Positions 20,939 to 31,572 are shown, counted from the first letter of the stretch. The stretch is DNA of 64,000 nucleotides from Mesorhizobium loti (GCF_013170705.1 NZ_CP033334.1:3945501-4009500), one strand, 5' to 3'. Program-made: numbers and translations. The notes: a model not told the origin generated them from the letters alone.

Positions 20939-22221
20939 GCGAGGCGGCTGCGGCAAGATCGGCGGGCGCCGGCCCTTTCTCCATCTTCGAACGCACGGTG
21001 GCGTGGCGCTATTTGCGCTCGCGGCGCAAGGAGACGGTGATCTCGGTCATCGCCTCGATCTCCTTCCTCGGCATCATGCTGGGGGTGGCGACGCTGATCG
21101 TCGTCATGGCCGTGATGAACGGGTTCCGGGCCGAGCTTTTGACCCGCATCCTCGGCGTCAACGGCCATCTGATAGTACAGCCGCTTGATTCGCCGCTCGA
21201 GGATTACGCCCAGGTCGCTGGCCGCATCAACGGCGTGCCCGGCATCAAATACGCCATCCCGCTGATCGACGGCCAGGTGCTGGCGCAAGGCAATGTCGGT
21301 GGCGGCACCGGCGCGCTGGTGCGCGGCATACGCGGAGAGGATCTCGGCAAGATCGCCATCGTCGCCAGCAACGTCAAACAAGGCACGCTCGCCGATTTCG
21401 ACTCGGGCGAAGGCGTCGCCATCGGCAAGCGCATGGCCGAGAATCTCGGGCTGACGCTCGGCGATACCATCACCTTGATCTCGCCCGATGGTGACGTGAC
21501 GCCGCTGGGCACCACGCCGCGCATGAAGGGCTACAAGATCGCGGCGATCTTCGAAGTCGGCATGTCGGAATATGACAGCTCCATCGTCTACATGCCGTTC
21601 TCGGAAGCGCAGCTCTATTTCAACATGGATGGACGCGCGCAGACGATCGAGATCTATGTCGACAATCCCGACAATGTCGACGCGCTGAAGCCGAAGGTGG
21701 AGGAGGCGGCGCAACGGCCCATCGACATCGTCGACTGGCGCCAGCGCAACGAGACCTTTTTTTCCGCCCTGCAGGTCGAGCGCAACGTCATGTTCATGAT
21801 CCTGACGCTGATCGTGCTGGTGGCGGCGCTCAACATCATTTCCGGGCTGATCATGCTGGTGAAGGACAAGGGGCACGATATCGCCATCCTGCGCACCATG
21901 GGCGCCTCGCGCGGCGCGATCTTGCGCATTTTCCTGATGACCGGCGCGGCGATCGGCGTCACCGGCACGCTCGCTGGCGTGCTGCTCGGGGTGCTGATCT
22001 GCACCAACATCGAATCGATCCGGCAGTTCTTCTCCTGGATGACCGGCAAGGTGCTGTTCAATCCGGAGCTCTACTTCCTCAGCCAGCTGCCGGCGAAGAT
22101 GGATCCGCGCGAGACCACCTATGTCATCATCATGGCGCTCGGCCTGTCGTTCCTGGCGACCGTGTTTCCGGCGTGGCGGGCCGCCCGCCTCGATCCGGTC
22201 GAAGCCTTGAGGTACGAGTAG
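20935..22221 (+). CDS. lolC: lipoprotein-releasing ABC transporter permease LolC/LolE
   Basis: A 428-residue inner-membrane permease that extracts mature lipoproteins for transfer to LolA. After an N-terminal helix at about residues 35-60 ([19 protein letters not shown]) comes a large periplasmic domain (about 60-280), then three C-terminal helices, the FtsX-like topology. The cytoplasmic segment [11 protein letters not shown] between helices is the expected ATPase coupling element. Alphaproteobacteria usually have a single permease (LolF type) doing the work of LolC and LolE. The ATG overlaps the proS stop and the gene overlaps lolD by one base. Confidence 0.93.
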   Translation: MSEAAAARSAGAGPFSIFERTVAWRYLRSRRKETVISVIASISFLGIMLGVATLIVVMAVMNGFRAELLTRILGVNGHLIVQPLDSPLEDYAQVAGRINGVPGIKYAIPLIDGQVLAQGNVGGGTGALVRGIRGEDLGKIAIVASNVKQGTLADFDSGEGVAIGKRMAENLGLTLGDTITLISPDGDVTPLGTTPRMKGYKIAAIFEVGMSEYDSSIVYMPFSEAQLYFNMDGRAQTIEIYVDNPDNVDALKPKVEEAAQRPIDIVDWRQRNETFFSALQVERNVMFMILTLIVLVAALNIISGLIMLVKDKGHDIAILRTMGASRGAILRIFLMTGAAIGVTGTLAGVLLGVLICTNIESIRQFFSWMTGKVLFNPELYFLSQLPAKMDPRETTYVIIMALGLSFLATVFPAWRAARLDPVEALRYE

Positions 22222-22901
22222 TGGCCGAGGTCATTATCGAGCTGAAGAGCGTCGAGCGGCACTATGTCCAGGGGCCGCGCAAGCTCACCATCCTGAACGG
22301 CGCCGATTTCTCGCTGCGGCGCGGCGAGATGGTAGCGCTGGTTGCGCCGTCGGGCACCGGCAAGTCGACGCTGCTGCATACGGCCGGCCTGCTGGAGCGC
22401 CCCGATGCCGGCGACGTGATCCTGTCCGGACGGGCCTGCGGTCGGCTGTCCGACGACGAGCGCACGTCGATCCGACGCAACGATGTCGGCTTCGTCTACC
22501 AGTTCCATCATCTGCTGCCCGAGTTTTCCGCGCTGGAAAACATCATGATGCCGCAGCTGATCAAGGGCCTGCCGCGCAAGGAAGCGGCCGAGCGCGCCGC
22601 CCAGCTGCTCGATTACATGCAGATCGGCAAGCGCGCCTCGCACCGGCCGGCCGAATTGTCCGGCGGTGAGCAGCAGCGCGTCGCCATCGCGCGTGCCGTT
22701 GCCAATGCGCCGCTGGTGCTGCTGGCCGACGAGCCGACCGGCAATCTCGATCCGGTCACCGCCTCCTATGTGTTCGAAGCCCTGGAGGCGCTGGTGCGGC
22801 AGTCGGGTCTGGCCGCGCTGATCGCCACCCACAATCACGAACTGGCATCGCGCATGGACCGGCGCGTCACGCTCGCCGACGGCAAGGTCGTGCCGCTGTA
22901 G
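22221..22901 (+). CDS. lolD: lipoprotein-releasing ABC transporter ATP-binding protein
   Basis: A 226-residue ATPase that powers lipoprotein release with the preceding permease. The Walker A motif APSGTGKST, signature [14 protein letters not shown] and Walker B LLADEPTG are all intact, followed by ATHNHELA with the switch His. I place the start at the GTG at 22221, which shares its G with the lolC stop (TAGTG) and gives [15 protein letters not shown]. An ATG 48 bases upstream lies within lolC. Confidence 0.93.
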   Translation: MAEVIIELKSVERHYVQGPRKLTILNGADFSLRRGEMVALVAPSGTGKSTLLHTAGLLERPDAGDVILSGRACGRLSDDERTSIRRNDVGFVYQFHHLLPEFSALENIMMPQLIKGLPRKEAAERAAQLLDYMQIGKRASHRPAELSGGEQQRVAIARAVANAPLVLLADEPTGNLDPVTASYVFEALEALVRQSGLAALIATHNHELASRMDRRVTLADGKVVPL

Positions 22902-23494
22902 GGCACGTCGATGTTCGCCGCGGGAGTGGGGCCAACCTGGACAAGCTCCGGCGAGATTTCCGCGAATGCAGGTTGCCGTCGGGGATTCTGGCCTCTCCGA
23001 AGGTCACCCGGGCTCAGAACCGCCAGTGAGCATTCCGTGCGATCAGGGTGGAAGAGATCGCGATCATCACCAGGATCAGCAGCCAGGTTACAAAGTTGCG
23101 CGAGAGGCGCCACCGGCGGCCTTGTCTCATGCGCTTTCGCCAGCGGTCAGCTTTATTGGCGCCTTCGTGTTGGCCCACGTCCATCACTCGGTAGTCGTAC
23201 GGTTTACCCACTATTGTCTGGGCTGAGATTGAGCGTAAGCAGGCGTTAACACAGCTTACAGCAGGCGAGGCAACGCTTGAATCGCGCAGGAACTGCAAAA
23301 GCCTCATCCATACGTTACGGGGAAGGTGGCGTCGCCCGACATCTTCCTGAGATCTTGATAGGTCCCGCAGCGTCAACCTTTTCTTAACCCTGCCAATCTG
23401 ATCGCCGGAGATTCCGGATGCGGTCGGATTCTGCTCGTTGACATTGAAACAAAATTAGAACAAATTGCGAACATATCAACAACAGGAGAGAGTT
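22902..23494. other. 593-base intergenic region with a possible 38-codon minus-strand gene
   Basis: No gene of normal size is supported here. The only coding candidate is on the minus strand from an ATG at 23130 to a stop at 23014. It encodes 38 residues with a basic start (MRQGRRWRLSRNF) and one clear membrane helix (TWLLILVMIAISSTLIA). Its ribosome-binding site is weak. AT-rich sequence at 23440-23480 precedes the small gene at 23495 and probably contains its promoter. Confidence 0.3.
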
Positions 23495-23581
23495 ATGACC
23501 GATCTGGTTCAGGATGTCATCTCACTGGTTTGCATGAGCACATTCCTCATTTCCATGGCGATCTGGATCGGCGCCATGTGA
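23495..23581 (+). CDS. 28-residue membrane miniprotein
   Basis: A short frame with a good ribosome-binding site (AGGAGAG, six bases before the ATG at 23495) and a TGA at 23579-23581. The product starts MTDLVQDVISLVC and continues as one hydrophobic helix ending MAIWIGAM. Codon use is ordinary. It sits alone in a non-coding region downstream of an AT-rich stretch. I do not recognise a family, and no function can be assigned. It could be a single-pass regulatory or membrane-complex peptide. Confidence 0.5.
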   Translation: MTDLVQDVISLVCMSTFLISMAIWIGAM

Positions 23582-23692
23582 TCCGGCGGCGTTGATCGCC
23601 ACTGTTTCCGCCGTCGGGCGGACCGCTCCTCCGTTAAACCTTTCTTGCCGCCTCGACGCTAGGATGCGCCTCAAGGCAGGAGCAACGTCCAG

Positions 23693-24943
23693 GTGTCGCC
23701 CATCGTCACGGCCATTCTGGTGGCCAGCAATCTCGGGCTGATCTTTCTCTTGATGACCGCGCCGCTTGGTTTGCGCACGGTCAGGATGAGCCGCTTGATT
23801 GCGGTGGACCGTCAGCGCCTCTGGCCGGCGCTGTGGCCGCTTGGCAGCGATGCCGGCTGGTCCGGCGAGATCCTGTCGGCGGGGGCGCTGGACGGGGAGG
23901 GCGTGTCCCGCATCATGCTGTCGTGGGAAGGCCGCGACGGCAGGCCGATCGAACGCAGGGCACGGTTTGACGATGTCGTCGAAGGCAGCCGCTTCTCGAT
24001 GCGTGTCGTCGAGGATACCGCGCTCGACGCCTCGTTCTGGAAAGACTATCGCGAAACCGCCGAACTCGTCTCCGAAGACGGTGGCACGCGGGTGACGCTC
24101 AGCCAGACGGATCGCTACCGCGGCGTTGCCTTTCTGGTGTTCCGTTACTTCGCCATGCGCCGCGAGCTGTCCAAGCTGCAACGCTGGGCGCTAACCGGTC
24201 AGTATCGCAAGGGCGGCTGGTTCGAGCATCCGCTCAGCCAGGTTGGGTTTGCCGTGCTGTCGGCATTGATGCTGTGGCCGTTCTTCGGGCTCCACCTCGG
24301 CGGGCTGGCGCTCGCCTCGATCCTTACCTCGGTCGTGGCCCTGCATGAACTCGGCCATATGGCGGCGTTCCGGCTGATGGGCCACCGCAAGGCGCGGATG
24401 ATCTTCATCCCGCTGCTCGGCGGGGTCGCCATTGGCGGCAGGCCTTACAACAGCCGTTTCGAAGTGGCCTTCGTGGCGCTGATGGGGGCGGGCTTCTCCG
24501 CCTTCCTGGTGCCGATCGTCATTGCCGCCAGCGCGCTTGCGGGCGGCGAGGGGCACAAGGCCGCGGCCGCGCTGCTGGCGGCGCTGGCGGGCTGCGCCGC
24601 CTTGTTCAACATCGCCAATCTGGTGCCGGTGTGGAAGTTCGACGGCGGCCAGGTGTTGCGCCAGATCTGTCCGGGGCCGATCGCACTGGCGCTGGCCTCG
24701 TTCTTCCTGCTCTCGGCTTTCCTGGCGGTGGGGTGGCGGGCCGGCTTTTCCTCCGGCTTCCTGCTCGCGGCGGGAGCCGTCTTTTCAATCCTCAGCCTGC
24801 TGACCATGGGCAGCGGGGTCAAGCCACGCCACGAGCTGGAACCGATCCGCACGGTCGACCGCTTCGCCATCGCCGGTGCGCTGCTGGCGGTGTTCGTCAT
24901 CCATGGCTGCGGCGTGCTGTGGGCGTCGGCGCAGTTGCTTTGA
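23693..24943 (+). CDS. membrane-bound M50-type metalloprotease-like protein with N-terminal START-like domain
   Basis: A 416-residue protein from a GTG at 23693 (AGGAG eleven bases upstream). One membrane helix at about residues 3-25 is followed by a soluble segment (about 30-175) that looks like a polyketide-cyclase/START-like fold. Then comes a multi-helix domain with the zinc motif ALHELGHMAAF (about 216-226) and the second M50 motif NLVPVWKFDGGQV (about 308-320), whose Asp is the third zinc ligand. Site-2 proteases with these motifs cleave substrates within the membrane. The substrate is unknown. Its neighbours (lipB on the other strand, the miniprotein upstream) do not reveal a role. Confidence 0.75.
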   Translation: MSPIVTAILVASNLGLIFLLMTAPLGLRTVRMSRLIAVDRQRLWPALWPLGSDAGWSGEILSAGALDGEGVSRIMLSWEGRDGRPIERRARFDDVVEGSRFSMRVVEDTALDASFWKDYRETAELVSEDGGTRVTLSQTDRYRGVAFLVFRYFAMRRELSKLQRWALTGQYRKGGWFEHPLSQVGFAVLSALMLWPFFGLHLGGLALASILTSVVALHELGHMAAFRLMGHRKARMIFIPLLGGVAIGGRPYNSRFEVAFVALMGAGFSAFLVPIVIAASALAGGEGHKAAAALLAALAGCAALFNIANLVPVWKFDGGQVLRQICPGPIALALASFFLLSAFLAVGWRAGFSSGFLLAAGAVFSILSLLTMGSGVKPRHELEPIRTVDRFAIAGALLAVFVIHGCGVLWASAQLL

Positions 24944-24964
24944 ACCATGTTGAACCCGAAAGGT

Positions 24965-25708
24965 TCAACCAGTCCTTCGGACTGGCTCGGCGGGCGCAGC
25001 CACGGCGGGACCGAAAACATCCTCGAAGGCTGATTTCAGCGCCAGATCGAGGTCGGCCATGCCAATGGGAAGGCCGAGGTCGACGAGGCTGGTGACACCG
25101 TGGTCCTGCACGCCGCAGGGCACGATGCCGCTGAAATGGTCGAGATCCGGTTCGACATTGATGGCGATGCCGTGAAAACTCACCCAGCGCCGCAGCCGGA
25201 TACCTATCGCCGCGATCTTGTCCTCGGCCGGCGAACCGTCCGGCAAGGCAGTGCGATCGGGCCGCACCACCCAGACGCCGACCCGGTCCTCGCGGCGTTC
25301 GCCGCGCACGTTGAAGGCGGCGAGCGTGCCGATGATCCACTGTTCGAGCGCGGCGACGAAGGCGCGCACATCCTCGCGCCGCCGTTTCAGGTCCAGCATG
25401 ACATAAGCTACCCGCTGGCCCGGCCCATGATAAGTGTATTCGCCGCCGCGACCGGCCGAAAAGACCGGGAACCGGTCGGGATCGATCAGGTCCTCGACGC
25501 GCGCACTGGTGCCGGCGGTGTAGAGCGGCGGATGTTCGACCAGCCAGACCATTTCGCTGGCGGCCCCGCCGCGTATCGCCTCGGCACGCGTCTCCATGAA
25601 GGCAAGCGCATCGGGATAGGCGGTAAGGCCAGGCTCGATGCGCCACTCGACCGGTGCTGAACCGGGGAGCGGCAGGAACGAGGTGGCGATCTGGCTGCGT
25701 TCTGTCAT
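24965..25708 (-). CDS. lipB: lipoyl(octanoyl) transferase
   Basis: A 247-residue enzyme that moves the octanoyl group from acyl carrier protein to the lipoyl domains of 2-oxoacid dehydrogenases and the glycine cleavage H protein. Visible motifs are [22 protein letters not shown], the catalytic lysine in [14 protein letters not shown] and the catalytic cysteine in IVPCGV. The ATG at 25708 ([10 protein letters not shown]) is chosen because residues further upstream are not conserved. The gene is convergent with the metalloprotease-like gene, with 21 bases between stops. Confidence 0.94.
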   Translation of the reverse strand: MTERSQIATSFLPLPGSAPVEWRIEPGLTAYPDALAFMETRAEAIRGGAASEMVWLVEHPPLYTAGTSARVEDLIDPDRFPVFSAGRGGEYTYHGPGQRVAYVMLDLKRRREDVRAFVAALEQWIIGTLAAFNVRGERREDRVGVWVVRPDRTALPDGSPAEDKIAAIGIRLRRWVSFHGIAINVEPDLDHFSGIVPCGVQDHGVTSLVDLGLPIGMADLDLALKSAFEDVFGPAVAAPAEPVRRTG

Positions 25709-25934
25709 GGCTTTTCGTTTTTCACTTATGCCGTCGCGATCCGCTTGCACTTTAGGGCGACATGCATCCGTCTCCATATGGCGTCAATCGCTGGAAACGT
25801 CCAGTTCCGGCCCTTCATTCCAATCCTGTGGACCGTTATGCCAATCGCTTGAGATTATTGCGTGCGGCGCACTTGTTTCGCCGGAAACGATTTGCTACAC
25901 GCCGCGAGCCGGTCGGTTCCGGCTCCTACCACGT

Positions 25935-26019
25935 GCGGTCGTGGCGGAATTGGTAGACGCGCAGCGTTGAGGTCGCTGTGGGGCAACCCGTGGAAGTTCG
26001 AGTCTTCTCGACCGCACCA
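25935..26019 (+). tRNA. tRNA-Leu (anticodon GAG)
   Basis: The 85-base sequence folds as a class II tRNA. The acceptor stem GCGGTCG pairs with CGACCGC, and the D-arm contains AATTGGTAGACGCGC. The anticodon stem CAGCG/CGCTG holds the loop TTGAGGT (anticodon GAG, reading CUC and CUU). A long variable arm and a T-loop TTCGAGT follow. The 3' ACCA is encoded in the DNA (26016-26019). Confidence 0.95.
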
Positions 26020-26078
26020 ATATTTCCCGAAGCGGGCCTTCGGATCTCGTGAAATCACCTCCGGCAATCCTGCGATCA

Positions 26079-26385
26079 TCAGGCCCCGAGTGCGGCGCCG
26101 CTCTGTAGCGGCTGGACGTTTGGTTCGTTCGGCAGATCGACGGTAACGACGAGGCCGGTTGGCTGGTTGTCGTGCAACTCGATGTTGCCGCCGTGGCCCT
26201 GGATCTGTCCGGTCCGGAATAGGAAACCGCGAACCCGACATCGGAGAATTCGGCGCAGACGGTTTGCAGCACGCTGGCAATATCGGCCCGCTGCAGCTTT
26301 TCCGTCGATACGTCGTTGCGCAGATAGGTCAGGGGTCTCGTCGATCAGATCCTCGATGTGCCGGACATCAATGTTCCTCCCGCAA
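26079..26385 (-). pseudogene. remnant of a sensor histidine kinase
   Basis: The minus strand keeps two pieces of a rhizobial sensor kinase in order. The first is the end of the dimerisation region and the segment into the ATPase domain: RHIEDLIDET, then after one extra base LTYLRNDVSTEKLQRADI and LQTVCAEFSDVGFAVSYSGP. The second is the very end of the ATPase domain, QGHGGNIELHDNQPTGLVV, with stop at 26079-26081. The central N, G1, F and G2 boxes are missing. A frameshift plus a large deletion therefore make it non-functional. It occupies most of the 402-base gap between tRNA-Leu and mtkB. Confidence 0.7.
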
Positions 26386-26421
26386 AAATGTCTGGCGAGC
26401 GACTGCCCAGATTTCTTGAGA

Positions 26422-27321
<900 letters not shown>

Positions 27322-27336
27322 TTTTTCGACCTCCCT

Positions 27337-27387
27337 AGAGCATGATGCCGAAAAGTGTGAAGAGGTTTTCGGGCGACATCATGCTCT
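27337..27387. repeat. rhizobial palindrome AGAGCATGATG...CATCATGCTCT
   Basis: A near-perfect hairpin element between mtkB and mtkA. AGAGCATGATG and CATCATGCTCT form an 11-bp outer stem, CCGAAAA and TTTTCGG the inner stem, around an 11-base loop. I recognise it as one of the most frequent intergenic repeats of Mesorhizobium and related genera. In an RNA it would form a strong hairpin that could alter the mtkA/mtkB ratio. Confidence 0.85.
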
Positions 27388-27401
27388 ATCTGTTTGATTT
27401 T

Positions 27402-27452
27402 AGAGACGGATTCAGATTTCAAGTCGAATCGACCTGAAATCATCCGACTCTA
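27402..27452. repeat. second palindromic repeat, touching the mtkA stop codon
   Basis: AGAGACGGATTCAGATTTCA and its near reverse complement (TGAAATCATCCGACTCT) flank a central AAGTCGA/TCGACC core. It is another recognised rhizobial intergenic element. Its left end on the minus strand supplies the TAG stop of mtkA (27450-27452), so the element abuts or was inserted at the very end of that gene. Confidence 0.75.
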
Positions 27453-28634
27453 GGCTGCTTTTTTCTTGGCGGCCGCGCGCCAGGCGGCGACGGCTTTTTC
27501 GGCGGCTTCGGCAAGTGTGTCGGCGACGATCACCGCCTCGCCGGAATCGGCCAGGATGCGGCGTCCTTCCTCGGCCTTGGTGCCGGAGAGCCGCACCACC
27601 AGCGGTACGGTGACGCCGACCTCGCGTATCGCCTTGATGACGCCCTCCGCGACCCAGTCGCAGCGGTTGATGCCGGCGAAGATGTTGACCAGGATGGTCT
27701 CGACATTCTTGTCGCCGAGCACGGCGCGGAAGGATTTCGCCACCCGCTCCGGCGACGCCCCGCCGCCAATATCGAGGAAATTGGCAGGCTCGCCGCCGGC
27801 GATCTTGATCATGTCCATGGTCGCCATGGCGAGCCCCGCGCCATTGATGATGCAGCCGATGTTGCCGTCGAGGCCGACATAGGAGAGGCCACGGTCGCTG
27901 GCGAAGGTTTCGCGCGGGTCTTCCTGGCTCTTGTCGCGCAGTTCGGAGATTTCCGGGCGGCGGAACAGCGCGTTCTCGTCGAACGACATCTTGGCGTCGA
28001 GCGCGATCAGATTGCCGTCGCGCGTCACCACCAGCGGATTGATCTCCAGCATCGAGGCGTCGTAGTCGCGGAACACCTGGTAGCAGCTGAAGATGGTCTC
28101 GGTCGCCTTGCCGATCAGGTCATGATCGAGGCCCAGCCCAAAGGCGATCTCGCGGGCCTGGAAACGCTGCATGCCGACGCCGGGATCGACCGAGGTGCGC
28201 AGGATGGAATCAGGGGCCTTCTCGACGATGTCCTCGATTTCCATGCCGCCGGCGGCCGAGGCCACGATCATCACGCGCTCTTCCTTGCGGTCGAGGACGA
28301 AGCCGACATAGAGCTCCTGCGCGATATCGACCGCCTCCTCGAGATAGAGCCTGGAGATCAGCTTGCCGCGCGGGCCGGTCTGCTGGGTCACCAGCTTGCG
28401 CCCGAGCATTGCTTCGGCTGCGCTGGAGATCTCCTCGTCATTGGCGCACAGTTTTATGCCGCCGGCCTTGCCGCGGGCGCCTGAGTGAACCTGCGCCTTC
28501 AAGACCCATTTGCCGCCGCCGATCTCGCGCGCCCGGTAGGTCGCCTGCTCGGGGCTGTAGGCCAGCCCGCCGCGCGGTACATGCACGCCGTGGCGAGCGA
28601 GCAGTTCCTTGGCCTGATATTCGTGGATGTCCAT
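27450..28634 (-). CDS. mtkA: malate--CoA ligase (malate thiokinase) beta subunit / SucC-like
   Basis: A 394-residue ATP-grasp protein homologous to succinyl-CoA synthetase beta. It begins [17 protein letters not shown], the family start, and contains the ATP-grasp region [22 protein letters not shown] and the phosphate/CoA loop [18 protein letters not shown] [15 protein letters not shown], followed by [15 protein letters not shown]. It pairs with mtkB downstream. Context with mcl and sga favours malate over succinate as substrate. The C-terminus is a short alanine/lysine tail whose stop lies in a palindromic repeat. A longer open frame upstream of 28634 lies within the mcl region and is rejected. 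Confidence 0.9.
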   Translation of the reverse strand: MDIHEYQAKELLARHGVHVPRGGLAYSPEQATYRAREIGGGKWVLKAQVHSGARGKAGGIKLCANDEEISSAAEAMLGRKLVTQQTGPRGKLISRLYLEEAVDIAQELYVGFVLDRKEERVMIVASAAGGMEIEDIVEKAPDSILRTSVDPGVGMQRFQAREIAFGLGLDHDLIGKATETIFSCYQVFRDYDASMLEINPLVVTRDGNLIALDAKMSFDENALFRRPEISELRDKSQEDPRETFASDRGLSYVGLDGNIGCIINGAGLAMATMDMIKIAGGEPANFLDIGGGASPERVAKSFRAVLGDKNVETILVNIFAGINRCDWVAEGVIKAIREVGVTVPLVVRLSGTKAEEGRRILADSGEAVIVADTLAEAAEKAVAAWRAAAKKKAA

Positions 28635-28672
28635 TGTTGTCCTCCCTGAACCGTCAATACTTGGCGCGGTCG

Positions 28673-29626
28673 TCAGCTGGTCAGTTGGCCGGCGCGTTCG
28701 ATGGCCTCGTTGACCACCAGCACATTGCGCGCCATGCGTTCCGACGCGGCGTCGATCATCTTGCCGTCGAGTGCGGCGGCGCCTTTTCCCAGGGCCTCGG
28801 CTTCCTTGAGCACCTCGAGGATGCGCCTGGCCCGCGCGACTTCCTTTTCCGGCGGCGAGAAGACGTCGTTGGCGAGCGCGATCTGCGAGGGGTGGATCGC
28901 CCATTTGCCTTCGATGCCGAGGGCGGCGGCGCGTTTTGCCCCGGCGATGTAGCCTTCCGGATCGGAGAAATCGCCGAATGGTCCGTCGATGGCGCGCAAG
29001 CCGTAGGCGCGGCAGGCGACGGTCATCCGCGACAGCGCGAAATGCCACTGGTCGCCGGGATAGTCGGGGTTGAGGCCGCCAATATTGACGGTGCGCGCCT
29101 TGCAGCTCGCCGCATAGTCGGCAACGCCGAAATGCATGGCTTCCAGCCGGCCAGGCGTCGCGGCAATCGCCTCGACATTGGCCATGCCGAGCGCGGTCTC
29201 GATCAGGGCTTCCAAGCCGACACGGGTCTTGAAACCCTTGGCCATCTCGATCTGGTTGACCATGGCCTCGACCATGTAGAGATCGGCCGGCACGCCGACC
29301 TTCGGCACCAGAATGGTGTCCAGCCGGTCGCCGGCCTGTTCCATCACGTCGACGACGTCGCGGTACATGTAGTGGGTGTCCAGCCCATTGATGCGCACCG
29401 AGACGGTCTTGCCCTTGGCGCGCCAGTCGATATCGTTGAGCGCCTGGATGATGTTCTTGCGGGCGCGTTCCTTGTCGGGCGGTGCGACCGCGTCCTCGAT
29501 GTCGAGGAAGACGAAGTCGGCGGCGCTGTTGGCTGCCTTGTCGATCATCTCCGGGCTGGAGCCGGGAACCGCCAGCTCGCTGCGCTGGAGTCTCAATTTC
29601 CTGAGGTGGTTGATGGTGTGGCTCAT
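28673..29626 (-). CDS. mcl: malyl-CoA lyase (HpcH/HpaI/CitE-type CoA ester lyase)
   Basis: A 317-residue lyase of the CitE-like family that splits malyl-CoA to glyoxylate and acetyl-CoA. Family landmarks are [26 protein letters not shown] (metal site), [14 protein letters not shown] and KWAIHPSQI. The length is close to Methylobacterium MclA. It lies between sga and mtkA in the same direction, completing malate to malyl-CoA to glyoxylate plus acetyl-CoA. beta-Methylmalyl-CoA activity is also possible in this family. The start is the ATG at 29626 (MSHTINHL). Confidence 0.9.
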   Translation of the reverse strand: MSHTINHLRKLRLQRSELAVPGSSPEMIDKAANSAADFVFLDIEDAVAPPDKERARKNIIQALNDIDWRAKGKTVSVRINGLDTHYMYRDVVDVMEQAGDRLDTILVPKVGVPADLYMVEAMVNQIEMAKGFKTRVGLEALIETALGMANVEAIAATPGRLEAMHFGVADYAASCKARTVNIGGLNPDYPGDQWHFALSRMTVACRAYGLRAIDGPFGDFSDPEGYIAGAKRAAALGIEGKWAIHPSQIALANDVFSPPEKEVARARRILEVLKEAEALGKGAAALDGKMIDAASERMARNVLVVNEAIERAGQLTS

Positions 29627-29637
29627 CGTCTGGTCCC

Positions 29638-30828
29638 TCAGGCTGCTTCGGCGACCGGCACGGCGGCCGAGGCGCGGAAATGCTGGATGGCGGCGCCGAC
29701 GCCGGAGCCAGGGGCCAGCCGCACGCCGCAATCGAGCAGCGCCATTTCGGCCGCCGAAAGCGAGGCGAGCACCATCACCTCGTTCAGCCAGCCGAGATGG
29801 CCGATGCGGAAGACCTTGCCCATCACCTTGTTGAGGCCGCCGCCGAGCGAAGTCTGGTAGGTGCGGTAGGCGCGCTTGACGACGTCGCCGCTGTCGATGC
29901 CTTCAGGCACCAGAATGGCGCTCACCGTGTCGGAATGCCATTTCGGCGCCTTGGCGCAGAGTTTCAGGCCCCAGGCATCGACCGCCTTGCGCACGCCTTC
30001 GGCGAGGCGATGATGGCGGGCAAAGATGTTCTCCAGCCCTTCCTCGGCGATCAGGTCGAGCGAAGCGCGCAGGCCGCGCAGCAGCTGCGTCGCCGGCGTA
30101 TAAGGGAAGTAGCCGGCGTCGTTGGCGCGGATCATGTCCTCGAAGGAGAAGAAGCAGCGCCGGTGGGTGGCGCTCCTCGAAGCGACGAGCGCCTTCTTGC
30201 TCACCGACAGGAAGCCGAGACCGGCGGGCAGCATGAAGCCTTTCTGCGAGCCGCTGACGGCGCAGTCGACGCCCCATTCTTCCTGCCGGAAGTCGATCGA
30301 GCCGATCGACGATACGCCGTCGACGAACAGCAGGGCAGGGTGGTTTGCGTCGTCAAGCGCGGCGCGGCAGCCGGCGACGTCGCTGGTCACGCCCGTCGCT
30401 GTCTCGTTCTGCGTGCAGAAGACGGCCTTGATGCGATGTGTCTTGTCGGCCTTCAGCCGCTCGGCATAGAGCTCAAGCGGCACGCCGGTTCCCCATTCGC
30501 AGTCGATCACGTCGACCTCGAAGCCGAGGCGCTCGGCCATGTCGACCCACAGATGCGAGAACTGGCCGAAGCGCGACATCAGCACGCGGTCGCCGGGGCT
30601 GAGGACATTGGTCATCGCTGCTTCCCAGGCGCCGGTGCCGGAGGACGGGTAGATGAAGACGCGCCCGGTCTCGTTCTTGAAAACGCGTTTGATGTCCTCG
30701 AACAGCGGCAAGGTGAGATCGGGGAAGGACGCGGCGCGCATATCCTCCATCGGCAGGTTCATCGCCTGCCGGACCTGTTCGGGGATGTTGGTCGGCCCGG
30801 GAATGAAAAGATGGGTGAAACCGGCCAT
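29638..30828 (-). CDS. sga: serine--glyoxylate aminotransferase
   Basis: A 396-residue PLP enzyme of class V that converts serine and glyoxylate to hydroxypyruvate and glycine. The N-terminus [17 protein letters not shown] and substrate region [17 protein letters not shown] match the alanine/serine-glyoxylate family. The PLP lysine is in [14 protein letters not shown] near residue 195. It lies at the head of the structural genes, eleven bases before mcl. It may also act on alanine or other donors. It completes the link between glyoxylate made by Mcl and the serine/glycine pool. Confidence 0.92.
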   Translation of the reverse strand: MAGFTHLFIPGPTNIPEQVRQAMNLPMEDMRAASFPDLTLPLFEDIKRVFKNETGRVFIYPSSGTGAWEAAMTNVLSPGDRVLMSRFGQFSHLWVDMAERLGFEVDVIDCEWGTGVPLELYAERLKADKTHRIKAVFCTQNETATGVTSDVAGCRAALDDANHPALLFVDGVSSIGSIDFRQEEWGVDCAVSGSQKGFMLPAGLGFLSVSKKALVASRSATHRRCFFSFEDMIRANDAGYFPYTPATQLLRGLRASLDLIAEEGLENIFARHHRLAEGVRKAVDAWGLKLCAKAPKWHSDTVSAILVPEGIDSGDVVKRAYRTYQTSLGGGLNKVMGKVFRIGHLGWLNEVMVLASLSAAEMALLDCGVRLAPGSGVGAAIQHFRASAAVPVAEAA

Positions 30829-30951
30829 GATGCGAACTCCTCCTGATCCAGCAAAGCGGTGGGGGGAGTTTCGTTTCGACGGCTAAAGCCAACAACACCT
30901 TGGCGGGTAAGATCTCGCCGCCCGCGGGTGGGGCGGGCCTACCCGGTCAGC

Positions 30952-31572
30952 CTACCCGAAAGGCTGCTTCTGGGTACGCCTCTCTCGCGCATAGAGCGCG
31001 ACGGCCATCGCCCGGTTACGGACGTCGAGCTTGTCGTAGAGATTCTTCAGGTGATATTTCACCGTGTTCTCGGAAATGCCGGTCCGCGTGGCGATCTGCA
31101 GATTGGTCCAGCCGTCGGAAAGCACCGCCAGCAGCTCGCGTTCGCGCACGGTGAGCTGCGCGAGCGGCGTGTCGTTGACCTTGTTGATGTCGATATAGGG
31201 GATGCAGATGCGTCCATGCGCGACCGCCAGGATCGTGTCGAAGATGATGGCTGGGTCGTCGAACTGGAAACAGTAGCCCTGGGCGCCGAGCCGCACGCAT
31301 TGCTTCAGGATGCCGATATCATGGTCGTTGGAAAAGACGGTAATGCGCACGTCGAGCTTGCGGCTCTGGACCTCGGCCAGCACATCGGCGCCGTCCATGT
31401 CGGCGAGCTTCCAGCCGATGACAGCGACGTCGAACCCACCCTTCGCCGCCAGGTCCAGGAACTGCCTGCCGCTCTGCACGGTGTTCAACAGGTCGAAGCG
31501 GCCGTCGCATTCGAGCATTTCGCGCAGCGCCGATATGACGAATGGATTGCGCTCGGCGACGACAATGCGCAT
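30952..31572 (-). CDS. LuxR/NarL-type transcriptional regulator with atypical receiver domain
   Basis: A 206-residue protein with an N-terminal receiver-like domain (about 1-120) and a C-terminal LuxR helix-turn-helix (LTVRERELLAVLSDG, ISENTVKYHLKNLYDKL, about 140-195). The usual phosphorylation Asp is replaced: the strand reads VAVIGWKLADMDG, with Gly at residue 53. The acidic pair near the start reads AER instead of DD, and the conserved Lys is absent (GAQGYCFQ). It probably works without phosphorylation. It lies 123 bases upstream of sga in the same direction, making it a candidate regulator of the cluster. Start MRIVVAERNPF is preferred over an ATG 27 codons upstream. Confidence 0.88.
   Translation of the reverse strand: MRIVVAERNPFVISALREMLECDGRFDLLNTVQSGRQFLDLAAKGGFDVAVIGWKLADMDGADVLAEVQSRKLDVRITVFSNDHDIGILKQCVRLGAQGYCFQFDDPAIIFDTILAVAHGRICIPYIDINKVNDTPLAQLTVRERELLAVLSDGWTNLQIATRTGISENTVKYHLKNLYDKLDVRNRAMAVALYARERRTQKQPFG

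Noticed and set aside
22966..23249. Plus-strand frames of 86-112 codons after lolD
   Set aside because: They overlap each other in different frames, lack ribosome-binding sites and show no protein-like composition.
29680..30846. Plus-strand frame of 388 codons opposite sga
   Set aside because: It is the shadow of a well-conserved aminotransferase gene on the minus strand.
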